In this document: positions 38,022-48,227 of the stretch, piece after piece
How positions within the stretch are numbered: the first letter of the stretch is position 1
Layout: the number at the start of each line of letters is the position of its first letter
DNA from: an uncultured Aquimarina sp.
GTDB taxonomy: Bacteria > Bacteroidota > Bacteroidia > Flavobacteriales > Flavobacteriaceae
Direction: 5' to 3'
Length of the DNA stretch: 64,000 bases
Assembly: GCA_947498765.1 (NCBI GenBank)
Contig: CANMLG010000031.1
Location: 40,009-104,008, forward strand
Translations under genes and position numbers: made by a program
The notes under the pieces: generated by a model
The model's database searches: none
The model's input: the letters and a program-made list of their open reading frames with translations, nothing else
Told to the model about the DNA's origin: nothing

Positions 38022-39614
38022 TTACGAAGCCTTTTTGTTCTGTTTTGCTAATTCAATTAAATCAACATCATTCCCAAGTAATACTTCGGTAGGGTTGATA
38101 CGTCCTTCTTCGGGACCATTTTCTAATTTTAATACGCCTCGAGGACAAACGGCTGAACAAATTCCACAACCTACGCAACTTGAACGCACAATATTTTCTC
38201 CTTTTTGTGCATAAGCTCGTACATCAATTCCTTGTTCGCAATAGGTAGAACAGTTACCACATGATATACATTGACCTCCATTGGTGGTAATACGGAAACG
38301 AGATTTAAAACGTTGCACTAATCCAAGGTAAGCTGCTAATGGACATCCAAAACGACACCAAGTACGGTTACCAAAAATAGGATAAAAACCTGTTCCAATT
38401 ACTCCTGCAAACCAAGCTCCTATAAAAAAGCTATAGGTATCTTTTATCCATTGCGATTTAATTCCAATAAATGAATCGGCTCCCGAAAAATAACAGTATA
38501 AAGTAACCAATGTCATAATCAATGAAAGTGCCAATACACTATGAATAATCCAACGCTCAGTTTTCCAAGCTAAAAGTGATTTGTTTGAGTTTTGACGGTA
38601 CGGATCACCTAAAGTTTCAGCTAATCCACCACAACCACATACCCATGAACAATACCAACGTTTTCCAAAGAAATACACCATTAAAGGAACAACCACTAAG
38701 GTAAGTACAATACCCCAAACTAAGATAAAAATACCAATACCACCACTACTTGTTAAAGCATCTATATTCCATTCAAAAAAGAAATCATAATCTAAAGGGA
38801 AAGCATTTTTAAAATCATAACCAGGCATATTAAGGCTAGTCATAATTTCAGGTATTAAAAAGGCAAATACAATTTGGAAAAACAATACCGATGTAGTCCT
38901 CATAATTTGGTATTTGTTATGGCGGTATTTGATATACATACGCACTCCCATAACAATCATGATAACACAGTATAAAAAGCCATACACAAACCATTGACTT
39001 GCTGGTCCGCCATTTAAGGCTTTACTAATAGGGTCTAGTATAAATGTCCAATTGACTACATAATCGGGAGCAAAATATAATAGTAAATAGAATACTACTA
39101 AATAAACCAATACTCCCCAAGCAATCCAACCACGATTAGTAGCTGCATTGTGGTAAATATGGTCATTTTTAATTCCGGGTTTACCTAATAGGATAAGGTT
39201 TGGAAGTATAAATAATAGAGCGCCAATAATACCCATACCAAAGGTAAGCCACCAAAGCAATCCTTGATTTTCGACTACGAATCCTTTACCTGATTTTTTG
39301 GCTAATTGGAAACCAAAAGTGTGTGGTTTTTTCCAAATCACTTTATCCCATTCTTGCTTTTCTTTATGCACGCTATTGGAGTTTTCTAATGCGGCACGAA
39401 CGGCAGAAGAAAAACTAAAGGGACTTGTGAAATTTTTATCCGTTACGCTTTGTTGTAATTCTTTTTCAAGGAGTTCACTTTTTATCCCATTATCGGAAAT
39501 AAATTTTGATACTGTTTCTTTTGAAGCATTAAACTCTCCAAGAAACAAAGTGGCTGTAAAAATGCTAAGTGCAGCAATAAAAATTGCTAGACCTGTGTAT
39601 TTAATTGCTTTCAT
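38022..39614 (-). CDS. membrane 4Fe-4S polyferredoxin (NosR/NapH-like)
   Basis: Multiple TM segments; 'WYCSWVCGCGG', 'WCRFGCPLAAY', two ferredoxin motifs 'CISCGNCSTYC' and 'CVGCGICSAVCP'. Confidence 0.88.
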   Translation of the reverse strand: MKAIKYTGLAIFIAALSIFTATLFLGEFNASKETVSKFISDNGIKSELLEKELQQSVTDKNFTSPFSFSSAVRAALENSNSVHKEKQEWDKVIWKKPHTFGFQLAKKSGKGFVVENQGLLWWLTFGMGIIGALLFILPNLILLGKPGIKNDHIYHNAATNRGWIAWGVLVYLVVFYLLLYFAPDYVVNWTFILDPISKALNGGPASQWFVYGFLYCVIMIVMGVRMYIKYRHNKYQIMRTTSVLFFQIVFAFLIPEIMTSLNMPGYDFKNAFPLDYDFFFEWNIDALTSSGGIGIFILVWGIVLTLVVVPLMVYFFGKRWYCSWVCGCGGLAETLGDPYRQNSNKSLLAWKTERWIIHSVLALSLIMTLVTLYCYFSGADSFIGIKSQWIKDTYSFFIGAWFAGVIGTGFYPIFGNRTWCRFGCPLAAYLGLVQRFKSRFRITTNGGQCISCGNCSTYCEQGIDVRAYAQKGENIVRSSCVGCGICSAVCPRGVLKLENGPEEGRINPTEVLLGNDVDLIELAKQNKKAS

Positions 39615-39633
39615 GTCTTTTGATTCTTATTAT

Positions 39634-40971
39634 TTATGCAAAAATGCGTTTCCAGCTTTTTGATTTAACTTTAATTTGTTTATTGTTTTCGCTATTGTAT
39701 TTAGCTACAATTTCTTTTTCATACTGACTGTAAAACTCAGGATCAAAATTGGCATCTTTTAAATGTTCTAAAACAAAGTCCACGCTGCGTTCTTCGGTAA
39801 GCCAACGGTCAAATATTTCGTGTCTCATTCGAATTCCAAACGTATTTATACCAATAAATTTATTGCTGCTTTTATTAAAGTTGATATTAATACATTTATT
39901 TCCATCGGCATGTTCCCAATAAAAGTTTGTTTCTCCATCTTTAGGTTCTGCCCATACCCATCCATAGGTTTGATATTCGATATCTAAAAACTTAGCACTA
40001 TTAAACCAATGACCAGGATTGTATTTAGTCGGTGCACCACAAATGGTTCTAGCTAAAGCTTCGCCCATCATACGACCAGTATACCAAACGGCTTCTATTG
40101 GTCTACGTTGTCCAATGCCTTGATGCTGTTCGGCACAATCACCTATAGCATATACATTTTTAATATTAGTTTCTAAAAAGCGATTTACCTTAACTCCTCT
40201 GCCAATTTCTATGTTAGATTCTTTTATAAAATCAATGTTTGGCGAAACTCCAGCGGTAAGCCCAACCACATTACATTCAATTTCTTCACCTGTTTCGGCA
40301 ATAACTATGCTTTTTACATTGCCTTTTCCATCGTCTTTGATTTCTTTTAAATTTACTCCAAGACGCAGATCTATGTGATGCTCCCTAATATGTCTATTAA
40401 TCATGTCTGATTCTCCAGCAGGTAGCACACCATTCCAAAAGCTATCTTCTCTTACTAAAAAAGTAACAGGGATATTACGAGTTAACAGCATTTCAGCCAT
40501 TTCAATACCAATTAAACCTCCGCCAACAATTACTGCACGTTTACAGGTTTTATTATCAGGGGCATTTTTTTCGAGCATATCCAAGTCTTGTTTTGAATAC
40601 AAACCTTGTGCTCCATTTAAATCCTGACCAGGCCATCCAAATTTATTCGGTTTTGAACCTGTTGCAATAATTAATTTATCGTAATTTAAAGTACTGTTAT
40701 CTGAAAAATGAAGACTACCGGCATCTGTATCTACATGTTTTACAAATCCTTTCTTTAATTCGATACGGTTTTTTTTCCAAAACCAATTTTCATAAGGTTG
40801 TGTATGTTCAAATTTCATATGCCCCATGTAAATGTACATAAGTGCAGTGCGCGAAAAAAAGTAATCTGTTTCGGCAGATACTACTGTAATTTTTTTATCA
40901 GATAATTTTCTGATATGTCTAGCAGCAGTAATCCCCGAAATACCATTTCCTATAATGACTACGTGTTCCAT
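39634..40971 (-). CDS. NAD(P)/FAD-dependent oxidoreductase (pyridine nucleotide-disulphide type)
   Basis: 'VVIIGNGISGITAARHIRK', 'LIIATGSKPNKFGWPG', 'AVIVGGGLIGIEMAEML', 'NVYAIGDCAE'. Confidence 0.92.
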   Translation of the reverse strand: MEHVVIIGNGISGITAARHIRKLSDKKITVVSAETDYFFSRTALMYIYMGHMKFEHTQPYENWFWKKNRIELKKGFVKHVDTDAGSLHFSDNSTLNYDKLIIATGSKPNKFGWPGQDLNGAQGLYSKQDLDMLEKNAPDNKTCKRAVIVGGGLIGIEMAEMLLTRNIPVTFLVREDSFWNGVLPAGESDMINRHIREHHIDLRLGVNLKEIKDDGKGNVKSIVIAETGEEIECNVVGLTAGVSPNIDFIKESNIEIGRGVKVNRFLETNIKNVYAIGDCAEQHQGIGQRRPIEAVWYTGRMMGEALARTICGAPTKYNPGHWFNSAKFLDIEYQTYGWVWAEPKDGETNFYWEHADGNKCININFNKSSNKFIGINTFGIRMRHEIFDRWLTEERSVDFVLEHLKDANFDPEFYSQYEKEIVAKYNSENNKQIKVKSKSWKRIFA

Positions 40972-41182
40972 AGTTGAGAGTCTTAATTATTAGCATTTTC
41001 AAGTTAGGGATTATGTCGAAAATAAATGGAATTACTTATACCACTAAACTTAATTTAGAAAAGTTATAAAGTAGGTGCGCTATGGTAATTTTTAGAAAGC
41101 AGCTTCGACTAGCCTGCGTAATCATCTTGAAATATTTTCGACTTATCGAACAGTATTTTAAAAAGAATTTAAAGTGATTGAT

Positions 41183-42463
41183 ATGAACATGCAGATAAGA
41201 CTATTACTATTTTTATTTATTACAGGTGCCTTGAGCGCTTTTTCTCAGCAGGATTTAAAAATAAGTGAATTAACTATTACGGGTAACAAAAAAACAAAGG
41301 CAAGTTTTTTGTACAGAATTGCTAAAGTAAAAATAAACAGCACTTTAGATAGTTTAAAAATTCAAACAGATATTGAACGTATTAAGCGTTTGGATGGTAT
41401 TGCCTATGCCTCTTTTACTGTTGAAAAACAAAATGATGGTTATAAAGTGAATTACGATTTAAAAGAAAACTTTAGTATTATTCCGGGCTTACGAATTGGA
41501 GAAGCCAATAACGGAGATTTCTCATTTAGGGCTTCGTTATTCGAATTTAATGGACTTGGGAGAAATATTATTTTCGGAGGTTTTTATAAACGTGAAGTTT
41601 TTAATTCTTTTGGAATATTTTTAGAACACCCTTATTTATTTACAAACAAATTTGGCCTTGGTTTTAATTATCAGGATGACAGTACGCAGCAGCCTATTTT
41701 TTTTCCAAATGATCAAGTAAATTATATTTATACAAGGCGTGGTCCTGAATTAACTTTGTTTTATGAATTAAATTTCAACAATCGTTTTGAGCTAGGAACA
41801 AAAATTTTTAAAGAACGTTATCGTGTAATTGAGGGTGATCCTGAAAATGAAGGAGTAACAAATTTAATAGAACCCGAATTGAATAAAACACTGGTTAGAG
41901 GATCTTACGAATATGTAGATATTGATATTAATTATCAAAATTTATCGGGATTTAGAAACTTTACTGATGTTAATTATTTTATTGGCGGTGAAGGTTTTTT
42001 GCAAACTGAGTATATTTTTAATAACACCAGTCAATATTACAAACGTATTGGCACACAAGGGAACTTGGCCACCCAATTACAAGTTCAAATTAGTAATGCT
42101 GTTGAAAACACTCCTTTTGTGCCTTTAACTGTAGATAATCAATTAAATACGCGTGGATCGGGAAATACCATTGATCGCGGGACTAGTTTAGTTGCTTTAA
42201 ATACCGAATACAGACATACCGTTTATGAAAAAGGATGGTTTGTTATACAGAGTAATGCTTTTGTTGATGTTAGCGGTGTGCAGCGACCAAATAAAAATTT
42301 TGGAGATATCTTTGGTGATGAAACTTTTAGGGTATACCCTGGTTTAGGAGTGCGTTTTATTCATAAACGTATATTTAATGCTGTAATTCGCTTTGATTAT
42401 GGTGTTAATGTAACCGGGAACGGAGATAATGGTTTTGTATTTGGAATAGGACAATATTTTTAA
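41183..42463 (+). CDS. BamA/TamA-like outer membrane protein with a single POTRA-like domain
   Basis: 'LKISELTITGNKKTKASFLYRIAKVKINSTLDSLKIQTDIERIKRLDGIAYASFTVE' followed by a beta-barrel ending '...GDNGFVFGIGQYF'. Internal ATG at 41183 preferred to the listed 41174 start. Confidence 0.78.
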   Translation: MNMQIRLLLFLFITGALSAFSQQDLKISELTITGNKKTKASFLYRIAKVKINSTLDSLKIQTDIERIKRLDGIAYASFTVEKQNDGYKVNYDLKENFSIIPGLRIGEANNGDFSFRASLFEFNGLGRNIIFGGFYKREVFNSFGIFLEHPYLFTNKFGLGFNYQDDSTQQPIFFPNDQVNYIYTRRGPELTLFYELNFNNRFELGTKIFKERYRVIEGDPENEGVTNLIEPELNKTLVRGSYEYVDIDINYQNLSGFRNFTDVNYFIGGEGFLQTEYIFNNTSQYYKRIGTQGNLATQLQVQISNAVENTPFVPLTVDNQLNTRGSGNTIDRGTSLVALNTEYRHTVYEKGWFVIQSNAFVDVSGVQRPNKNFGDIFGDETFRVYPGLGVRFIHKRIFNAVIRFDYGVNVTGNGDNGFVFGIGQYF

Positions 42464-42520
42464 ATAAGGGTATTAGATTAAGGATTTAAAAAATATCTAT
42501 AGTTAATACAACAATTAATA

Positions 42521-42557
42521 AAAAAGCCACTTTATTTTACTCAAATAAAGTGGCTTA
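42521..42557. terminator. hairpin terminator
   Basis: aagccactttattt-tactc-aaataaagtggctt. Confidence 0.75.
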
Positions 42558-42796
42558 TGCCTATTAATATTATAGTGCTTGACTTTTTAAAAAACTTAAA
42601 ACACTTGTATTCAATTGACAATCAAAATTTTAAAGTTTTTTCTTACTTATGTTAGATAACTAACATTTGACATCTTTTTTTTACAAAATTTTAAATATTT
42701 CCAAATTATTTTAATGTTACTTTGTTAAGTATTCAATTTTTAACACAAAAAATTGACAAATTTCAACTTATTATTAATTTTTAAATTTTTCAAGCT

Positions 42797-43642
42797 ATGA
42801 AAAATCAATTTACTATCTCAAAATTACAATCTAATTTTGCAAAATCATTATTTATTCTATCATTACTATTAGGTATTAATACGTATGCTCAATCAAGAGC
42901 TTCTCTAATCAATACGGGCACAGGTGAGTTAGCTTCTCCTAGATTTAATGAAGAATTTGTGTCATTTGGACAAGCAGGTACATTTTTTGAGCAAACTCCT
43001 TTTACTGCTATTGGCGAAAGTTTAGTAGCTCAAACAGCTAGACAAGTGGTGCAATCAAGTCGTACCGAAGATTTTCAGACCTGGCGATTAGTTCGTGCAG
43101 GAAATAATGCTGTTCAAATTATCAATTTTGTTTCTGGGAATGCTATTGGCGCTCAAGGACAAAATGGAGTACGTCAACAAGCAAATAACAGAGGAAATAC
43201 TGCTCAATTATGGAGACAAATAGGTAATGGTAGTGCGACAAGGTTTCAAAATGTTAGAACAGGTAAATATCTATCTGTAAATAGAGCTGGTTTTTTAGTT
43301 CAAAGAAATTTTTCGAGAAATAATAGATTCCAACAATGGGCCGTAAATGGTTTCGTTGAAGCTGCAAATATTGATTTTGTTGTTGCTCCTAACCCGGCAA
43401 CCACAGGTACTACAACAGCATTCATTACAAGTGATACCGCTATCGAAAACTTAACTGTTAGAGCTGTGACTCAAAGTGGGAGAACTATCTTTTCTACCGT
43501 AGTAGATATACAACAAGGATCTAACGAAATCGCAATTGATGTTAGTAGAAGTCCTAGAACGTTTACTAATGGTGTGTTTATCATATTAGAATTAGAAAAT
43601 GGAGAGCAATTAGCTTTAAAATCTATTGTTGTTTTAAACTAA
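42797..43642 (+). CDS. secreted beta-trefoil (ricin-like) protein with T9SS type A-like C-terminal domain
   Basis: Signal peptide (LLLGINTYAQ); 'QTWRLVRAGNNAVQIINFVSGNAIGAQGQN...FQQWAV'; C-terminus 'VVAPNPATTGTTTAFITSD...NGVFIILELENGEQLALKSIVVLN'. Confidence 0.75.
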   Translation: MKNQFTISKLQSNFAKSLFILSLLLGINTYAQSRASLINTGTGELASPRFNEEFVSFGQAGTFFEQTPFTAIGESLVAQTARQVVQSSRTEDFQTWRLVRAGNNAVQIINFVSGNAIGAQGQNGVRQQANNRGNTAQLWRQIGNGSATRFQNVRTGKYLSVNRAGFLVQRNFSRNNRFQQWAVNGFVEAANIDFVVAPNPATTGTTTAFITSDTAIENLTVRAVTQSGRTIFSTVVDIQQGSNEIAIDVSRSPRTFTNGVFIILELENGEQLALKSIVVLN

Positions 43643-43683
43643 TAGATAATATTAATTATCTAGAATTAAATTTTATTACATAA

Positions 43684-43732
43684 TAAAAGTGCTGCTAAAT
43701 TCTTCTGTAAAGAAAGTAGTAGCACTTTTTTT
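43684..43732. terminator. hairpin terminator
   Basis: aaaagtgctgcta ... tagtagcacttttttt. Confidence 0.65.
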
Positions 43733-43818
43733 GTTTAAACCCAAATTATGCATTACAAAATTGAGCTTTTAGCACCCGTAATGAAGTTCTAATAGATAAA
43801 TATTGCAGGTTTAATAAA

Positions 43819-46218
43819 TTACTCTAGAGTAATTTTTAAACTTCCTTTTGCATTCGCATTATTTCGTTTTCTTATTACTACGGTGTAATAATAGATTGGT
43901 GATAATCTTTTATCATTTGATATAATTCCTCTAGAATTAGAATCAAAAGTATAGCCAGAATCAAAAGCAGAAACCTTTTCTCTAATAACGATATCTGTTT
44001 GCTCCAGTCCAGTACCTATTCTGTATGAAGCATCTTGCGATACTGTAAAATTAAATTCGATTTCATTATCGACTTGTTTGCTAAAATCAAAATCAAAAGA
44101 TTCACTGTATGGAAAACTGGTAATAGTGCCTAAGTCAATATTTTCAATAGTATCTTTATCAGTGATAAAAATACTAAGGTTAACATTATTAGAATTAAAT
44201 TCATTTGAAACTTCTAATGAATAAATTCCTTTATTTAATGATAATCCATTTGAATTAAACACATCGTTTCTTGTAGAGTTTATGGTTGATCCAAATTCAT
44301 TTTTTAGAGTAAAGGATACATTGCTATCCGTTTTAAAAACATAACCAGCATCGCTTGTAACTTCAAAATTATAAATAAAGGTGCTGTTATTAATAAAGTT
44401 GGTTCCATTATCAAAATTTAATATAAGCTCATTTTCATAAGGAAATGAAATTATACCTAAATCAGTGGTTTCAACAATGGCTTTACCGATTTCTAGTAGA
44501 AGTGTATAATTGTTACTATTTCTGAAGTTATTATTATTATTTACAATAGTTAGTTCATATACACCAGGAGTTAATGCATTATCAAAACGCGATGATATTT
44601 GAGTGGTAAAAAAATCTGACTTAACGGTAGATCCAGTGTTTTTATTTCTTAAAAACATATCAAATCGATCTGAAGTATTTAAGAATTCAAATCTATAAAA
44701 TGCAGCTTCATCAACTTCAAATGTATAAGTTATATTTTGATCAATTTCAGTAATTAAATTTAAATTTTTAGAAGTATTAAATGGAAGACTGATTAATCCA
44801 AAATCTTCATCATTATTATTAATAGATAAAAATGATAGGTCAATACTTCCCATTGCTAGGTTGTCATTGGTAAATCGAATAGTGTATTTCCCAGCGGTTA
44901 ATGTGTTGTTAAGATAAAATTCATCATTATCCAAAATAGAGCTACTGCTAATACGATTAGTAGTTTCATTAAAAACATCAAAACGAATTGATTCACCGTT
45001 TTCAGAAGTGTTTTTTAATTTTAAAACTGATGTTTCGGTAAGTTCAAAATTGTAGATTATTGCATTGTCAAATTCATTTCCAAAATTATAAGTTTCATTT
45101 GTAACAAAAGGAAGAGTAATTTGTTCAAAATCTTTGTCAGAATTTGTAACTTCAAGTACACGCATTGAGAATGTATTTTTTGATGTATCAAATGAGCTGT
45201 TAATCACTTCAAGTTCATAATTACCAGTTTCTAATGTTCTTTTAAGAGAAAGATTATTAAATCTACCAAAATGTTGATCAATAATATCACCTTCAGAATT
45301 ATAAAGAATAAAGTCTAAGTTATTATTTTTAGATTCTAAATTAATCCCTGTATTTTCCGTATCTATTTCAAAAGAAAATCTAATTCTATTATCAACCTCA
45401 TCGGAAGTAAACATGACTTCGGTATTTTTTTCAAAAGGAGGGGTTATTTTACCAAAATCAACATCTGTTTTAGTTAGGTTAAAAGTACGTTCAGTTTCAC
45501 TTTTTCCTCCTTCGGTATCTTTTGCTATGATTTTTAAAGTAATATCATCATTAATATTGGATAAAAAATCATATGCAAGATTGATTGTTTGTAAAGCAGG
45601 TCTTTGTACGCCGGCAATATTGTTAGGATCGGTAGAGTTGTTAGTATCGGCTGAACCTTCATTGAATGTGATATCTTTTTCGATTAATTCATCATTAATT
45701 AAAAAGTCGTAGGTAAGAACATCATTGTCTTTATCAATTGGTTTTGTAAAAAAAACTTCGATAGCGTTAAAATTTGTTAGATTGACGTTTAAAGAAATAA
45801 TTTTTACTTCGGTAGGGTCCGAATTTAATTCAATAATTTCCGTAGCATCAATTTTAAACAATTGATTTTTTTCTTCTCCTTTTGAAAAAGTAGTTATAAT
45901 GATATCTAATATTACAGTAGATTCTTCCTCTTCTTTAAATTGAAAAGCATCAAACGCATAACTACTACTTTCAATGTTTTCGGCTAAAGTTGTTCCGTTT
46001 ACCGCAATAGTGTGTGTAACTTCGGATGTTTCTAAAGTTTTGTTAATTTGCCAATCTAAAAGGACATTATTTCCACTTATTGGAGTAGTTTTTAAAATGA
46101 ATTGTTCATTTGAAGTGTCTTCAGGGAGTTGTATATTGTTAATTATTTCTTCATCTTTAGTACATGCAGTAAGTACTAAAAGCAATAAGAAAATACATTT
46201 TGTAAAAATACCTTTCAT
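43819..46218 (-). CDS. lipoprotein with five tandem pre-peptidase-C-like modules of about 95-115 aa
   Basis: Lipobox 'LVLTAC'; repeats beginning VDFGKITPPF, KDFEQITLPF, EDFGLISLPF, TDLGIISFPY, IDLGTITSFPY, each with a '(Y/F)xF(E/T)(V/I/L)' strand and a 'G.Y.(L/I).(V/F).N' strand. Confidence 0.78.
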   Translation of the reverse strand: MKGIFTKCIFLLLLVLTACTKDEEIINNIQLPEDTSNEQFILKTTPISGNNVLLDWQINKTLETSEVTHTIAVNGTTLAENIESSSYAFDAFQFKEEEESTVILDIIITTFSKGEEKNQLFKIDATEIIELNSDPTEVKIISLNVNLTNFNAIEVFFTKPIDKDNDVLTYDFLINDELIEKDITFNEGSADTNNSTDPNNIAGVQRPALQTINLAYDFLSNINDDITLKIIAKDTEGGKSETERTFNLTKTDVDFGKITPPFEKNTEVMFTSDEVDNRIRFSFEIDTENTGINLESKNNNLDFILYNSEGDIIDQHFGRFNNLSLKRTLETGNYELEVINSSFDTSKNTFSMRVLEVTNSDKDFEQITLPFVTNETYNFGNEFDNAIIYNFELTETSVLKLKNTSENGESIRFDVFNETTNRISSSSILDNDEFYLNNTLTAGKYTIRFTNDNLAMGSIDLSFLSINNNDEDFGLISLPFNTSKNLNLITEIDQNITYTFEVDEAAFYRFEFLNTSDRFDMFLRNKNTGSTVKSDFFTTQISSRFDNALTPGVYELTIVNNNNNFRNSNNYTLLLEIGKAIVETTDLGIISFPYENELILNFDNGTNFINNSTFIYNFEVTSDAGYVFKTDSNVSFTLKNEFGSTINSTRNDVFNSNGLSLNKGIYSLEVSNEFNSNNVNLSIFITDKDTIENIDLGTITSFPYSESFDFDFSKQVDNEIEFNFTVSQDASYRIGTGLEQTDIVIREKVSAFDSGYTFDSNSRGIISNDKRLSPIYYYTVVIRKRNNANAKGSLKITLE

Positions 46219-46453
46219 ATAATATGTTTTTTGTTAAAGGTTTCAAAAATAGAAAAATAAGTAAGGTGCATTTTCATTAACAAAAGATTTGCTAAAAAAG
46301 GAAAAATAACGGCAATATTTTTTTATTGTTATTAAAAAAAAGCCTTTGTGGTAGTATTTTCTTACAAAAATAGCTAAAAAAAGAAATTTCTTCAATTTAG
46401 TATGTAAGCTTAAAGACTTAGTTTTTATGGCAGTGGATTATCTGTAGAATAAA

Positions 46454-47152
46454 TTACTTAACATTTTTTTTATAATAAGCAACTAAATTATCTGTTGGGA
46501 CACCCAACCATTTTTTTATATACATCATCCAATAATGGTATTGAAGTTTAGCAATACCGTTTTCAGTGTATCTTCGGGAAGATGAAGTGATCCATTGTTG
46601 AATAACAACAAACTCCTTTTGTTTATATAGGGTTCTAATAAGACTAAAATCTTCAAAAATAGGATGTAATTCTGGAAAGCCTCCTAGTTGTTCAAATAAA
46701 ATTTTGTCAATAAATAAAGATTGATCTCCACCTCTAAAAAACTTTACATTAAATTGTGTAAACCAACCCGCTAAATATAACCACCAATGCGAATGATCAA
46801 ATTTCATTTTAAAACAACCTGCTAAGTTTTTTTTTGAAATTTCGGTATGTATATACTCATCAAAATAATGAGGAGGATAACTATCCGCGTGTAAAAAATA
46901 TAAAATATCCCCTTCAGCATGCTTTGCTCCAAAATTCATTTGTACAGCTCTTCCTTTAGATGAATTTAGTAGTATTACATTATTTAAATTTTCAAATTCA
47001 TTTACTAATTGTTGTGTACCATCAGTACTGCCACCATCAACAATTAAAATTTGTGTGTTTTTAGGGTGTTTTATATTTTTTTGTAAATGAAAAAGCAACT
47101 CACTAATATGAGCTGCTTCATTAAATACGGGTATAATAATCGTTAATTTCAA
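46454..47152 (-). CDS. glycosyltransferase family 2, TIGR04283-type (arsenosugar biosynthesis-associated)
   Basis: 'LTIIIPVFNEAAHISELLFHLQK', 'ILIVDGGSTDGTQQLV', 'GRAVQMNFGAKHAEGDILYFLHADS', 'GGDQSLFI'. Confidence 0.88.
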   Translation of the reverse strand: MKLTIIIPVFNEAAHISELLFHLQKNIKHPKNTQILIVDGGSTDGTQQLVNEFENLNNVILLNSSKGRAVQMNFGAKHAEGDILYFLHADSYPPHYFDEYIHTEISKKNLAGCFKMKFDHSHWWLYLAGWFTQFNVKFFRGGDQSLFIDKILFEQLGGFPELHPIFEDFSLIRTLYKQKEFVVIQQWITSSSRRYTENGIAKLQYHYWMMYIKKWLGVPTDNLVAYYKKNVK

Positions 47153-47183
47153 AGAGTTATTTTTTACTAATGCAAAAATACTA

Positions 47184-48005
47184 TTATTTTGAGGCGTTTA
47201 TTGACCAGTCGTAAGTTTTATATCCTCTTTCCTTTTGTTTATTAATATTCACTTTTGAATATTGATTTATAAAATTAATAACTGTTCCTGATTTTGCTTT
47301 AAAATCTTTTTTATACCAATCAAATAATTTTGAAACATTTACCGTATAATCGGTAATCGTATTATAAAATGGATCATTAATAAATTCTGTCGTTTGTCTT
47401 TCTAGCAAACGCTCTAAATTTTTTGAAGTGTAAGGTATTTGTATTAATCTTGGGCAAGACGCCGAAGCACAATTGATAGCAAAGTGAATTCTAGGTTCGT
47501 TAAAATTTCTTAAAATTTCATGCTCAACTTGTCCTAAACTCATTGATTTCCCATTTATAATAAAGAATTTTTGCTTCCATGGACCACTTATTGACTTGAT
47601 ACTTGATACAGGATAATTATTCACAATCAATTTAACTGTAAAAGCATTATATACATTTATCCAATAAGAAATTTTGTCTGATCTGGTCCAAGTTCCATCG
47701 ATTCTAGTGCTCGATAAAAGTCTTAAAAATTGGTTGAATTTTTTTATGTCATTTTGAAAACCTTTATAATTTACTTTACCTACTGTTGATACATTTTTTT
47801 TTAATAATGTACCCCATATTTCGTAATCAACTTTTGACGTTTGAGCATTATATTTTGAACTGCTTTTAGCTTTCGGAGTATAGGCTCTTATAGAATATAT
47901 TGGGTTATCAACATCTATAGATGCTAATTTATTTTCTTGTGCATTTAATTGTACTGAAGCTATAAAAACAAAAAGAAAACTTGCTATAGTATATATGTTT
48001 TTCAT
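47184..48005 (-). CDS. DUF547 domain-containing secreted protein
   Basis: 'ISYWINVYNAFTVKLIVNNYPVSSIKSI', 'HEILRNFNEPRIHFAINCASASCPRL'; signal peptide. Confidence 0.88.
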   Translation of the reverse strand: MKNIYTIASFLFVFIASVQLNAQENKLASIDVDNPIYSIRAYTPKAKSSSKYNAQTSKVDYEIWGTLLKKNVSTVGKVNYKGFQNDIKKFNQFLRLLSSTRIDGTWTRSDKISYWINVYNAFTVKLIVNNYPVSSIKSISGPWKQKFFIINGKSMSLGQVEHEILRNFNEPRIHFAINCASASCPRLIQIPYTSKNLERLLERQTTEFINDPFYNTITDYTVNVSKLFDWYKKDFKAKSGTVINFINQYSKVNINKQKERGYKTYDWSINASK

Positions 48006-48120
48006 AATAATTTTTTTTAATCTATCTATACTTTTTGTCGGAAGTAACTTTCAATTATTACAAAAAACAAAATAAAAAGTAATTGTATTTAATGTTCTGT
48101 TTAATCATTTGGTATTTAAT

Positions 48121-48170
48121 AAAAAGGGAAAAAGCGAAAAAAATAATTTTTCGCTTTTTCCCTTTTTTTA
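48121..48170. terminator. long perfect hairpin terminator between arsM and the DUF547 gene
   Basis: aaaaagggaaaaagcgaaaaa ... tttttcgctttttcccttttt. Confidence 0.85.
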
Positions 48171-48227
48171 AGTAATTATCTAAAAAAGGACAATCTACTA
48201 TTTTTAAAACTAACAGTTTTATTTGTT

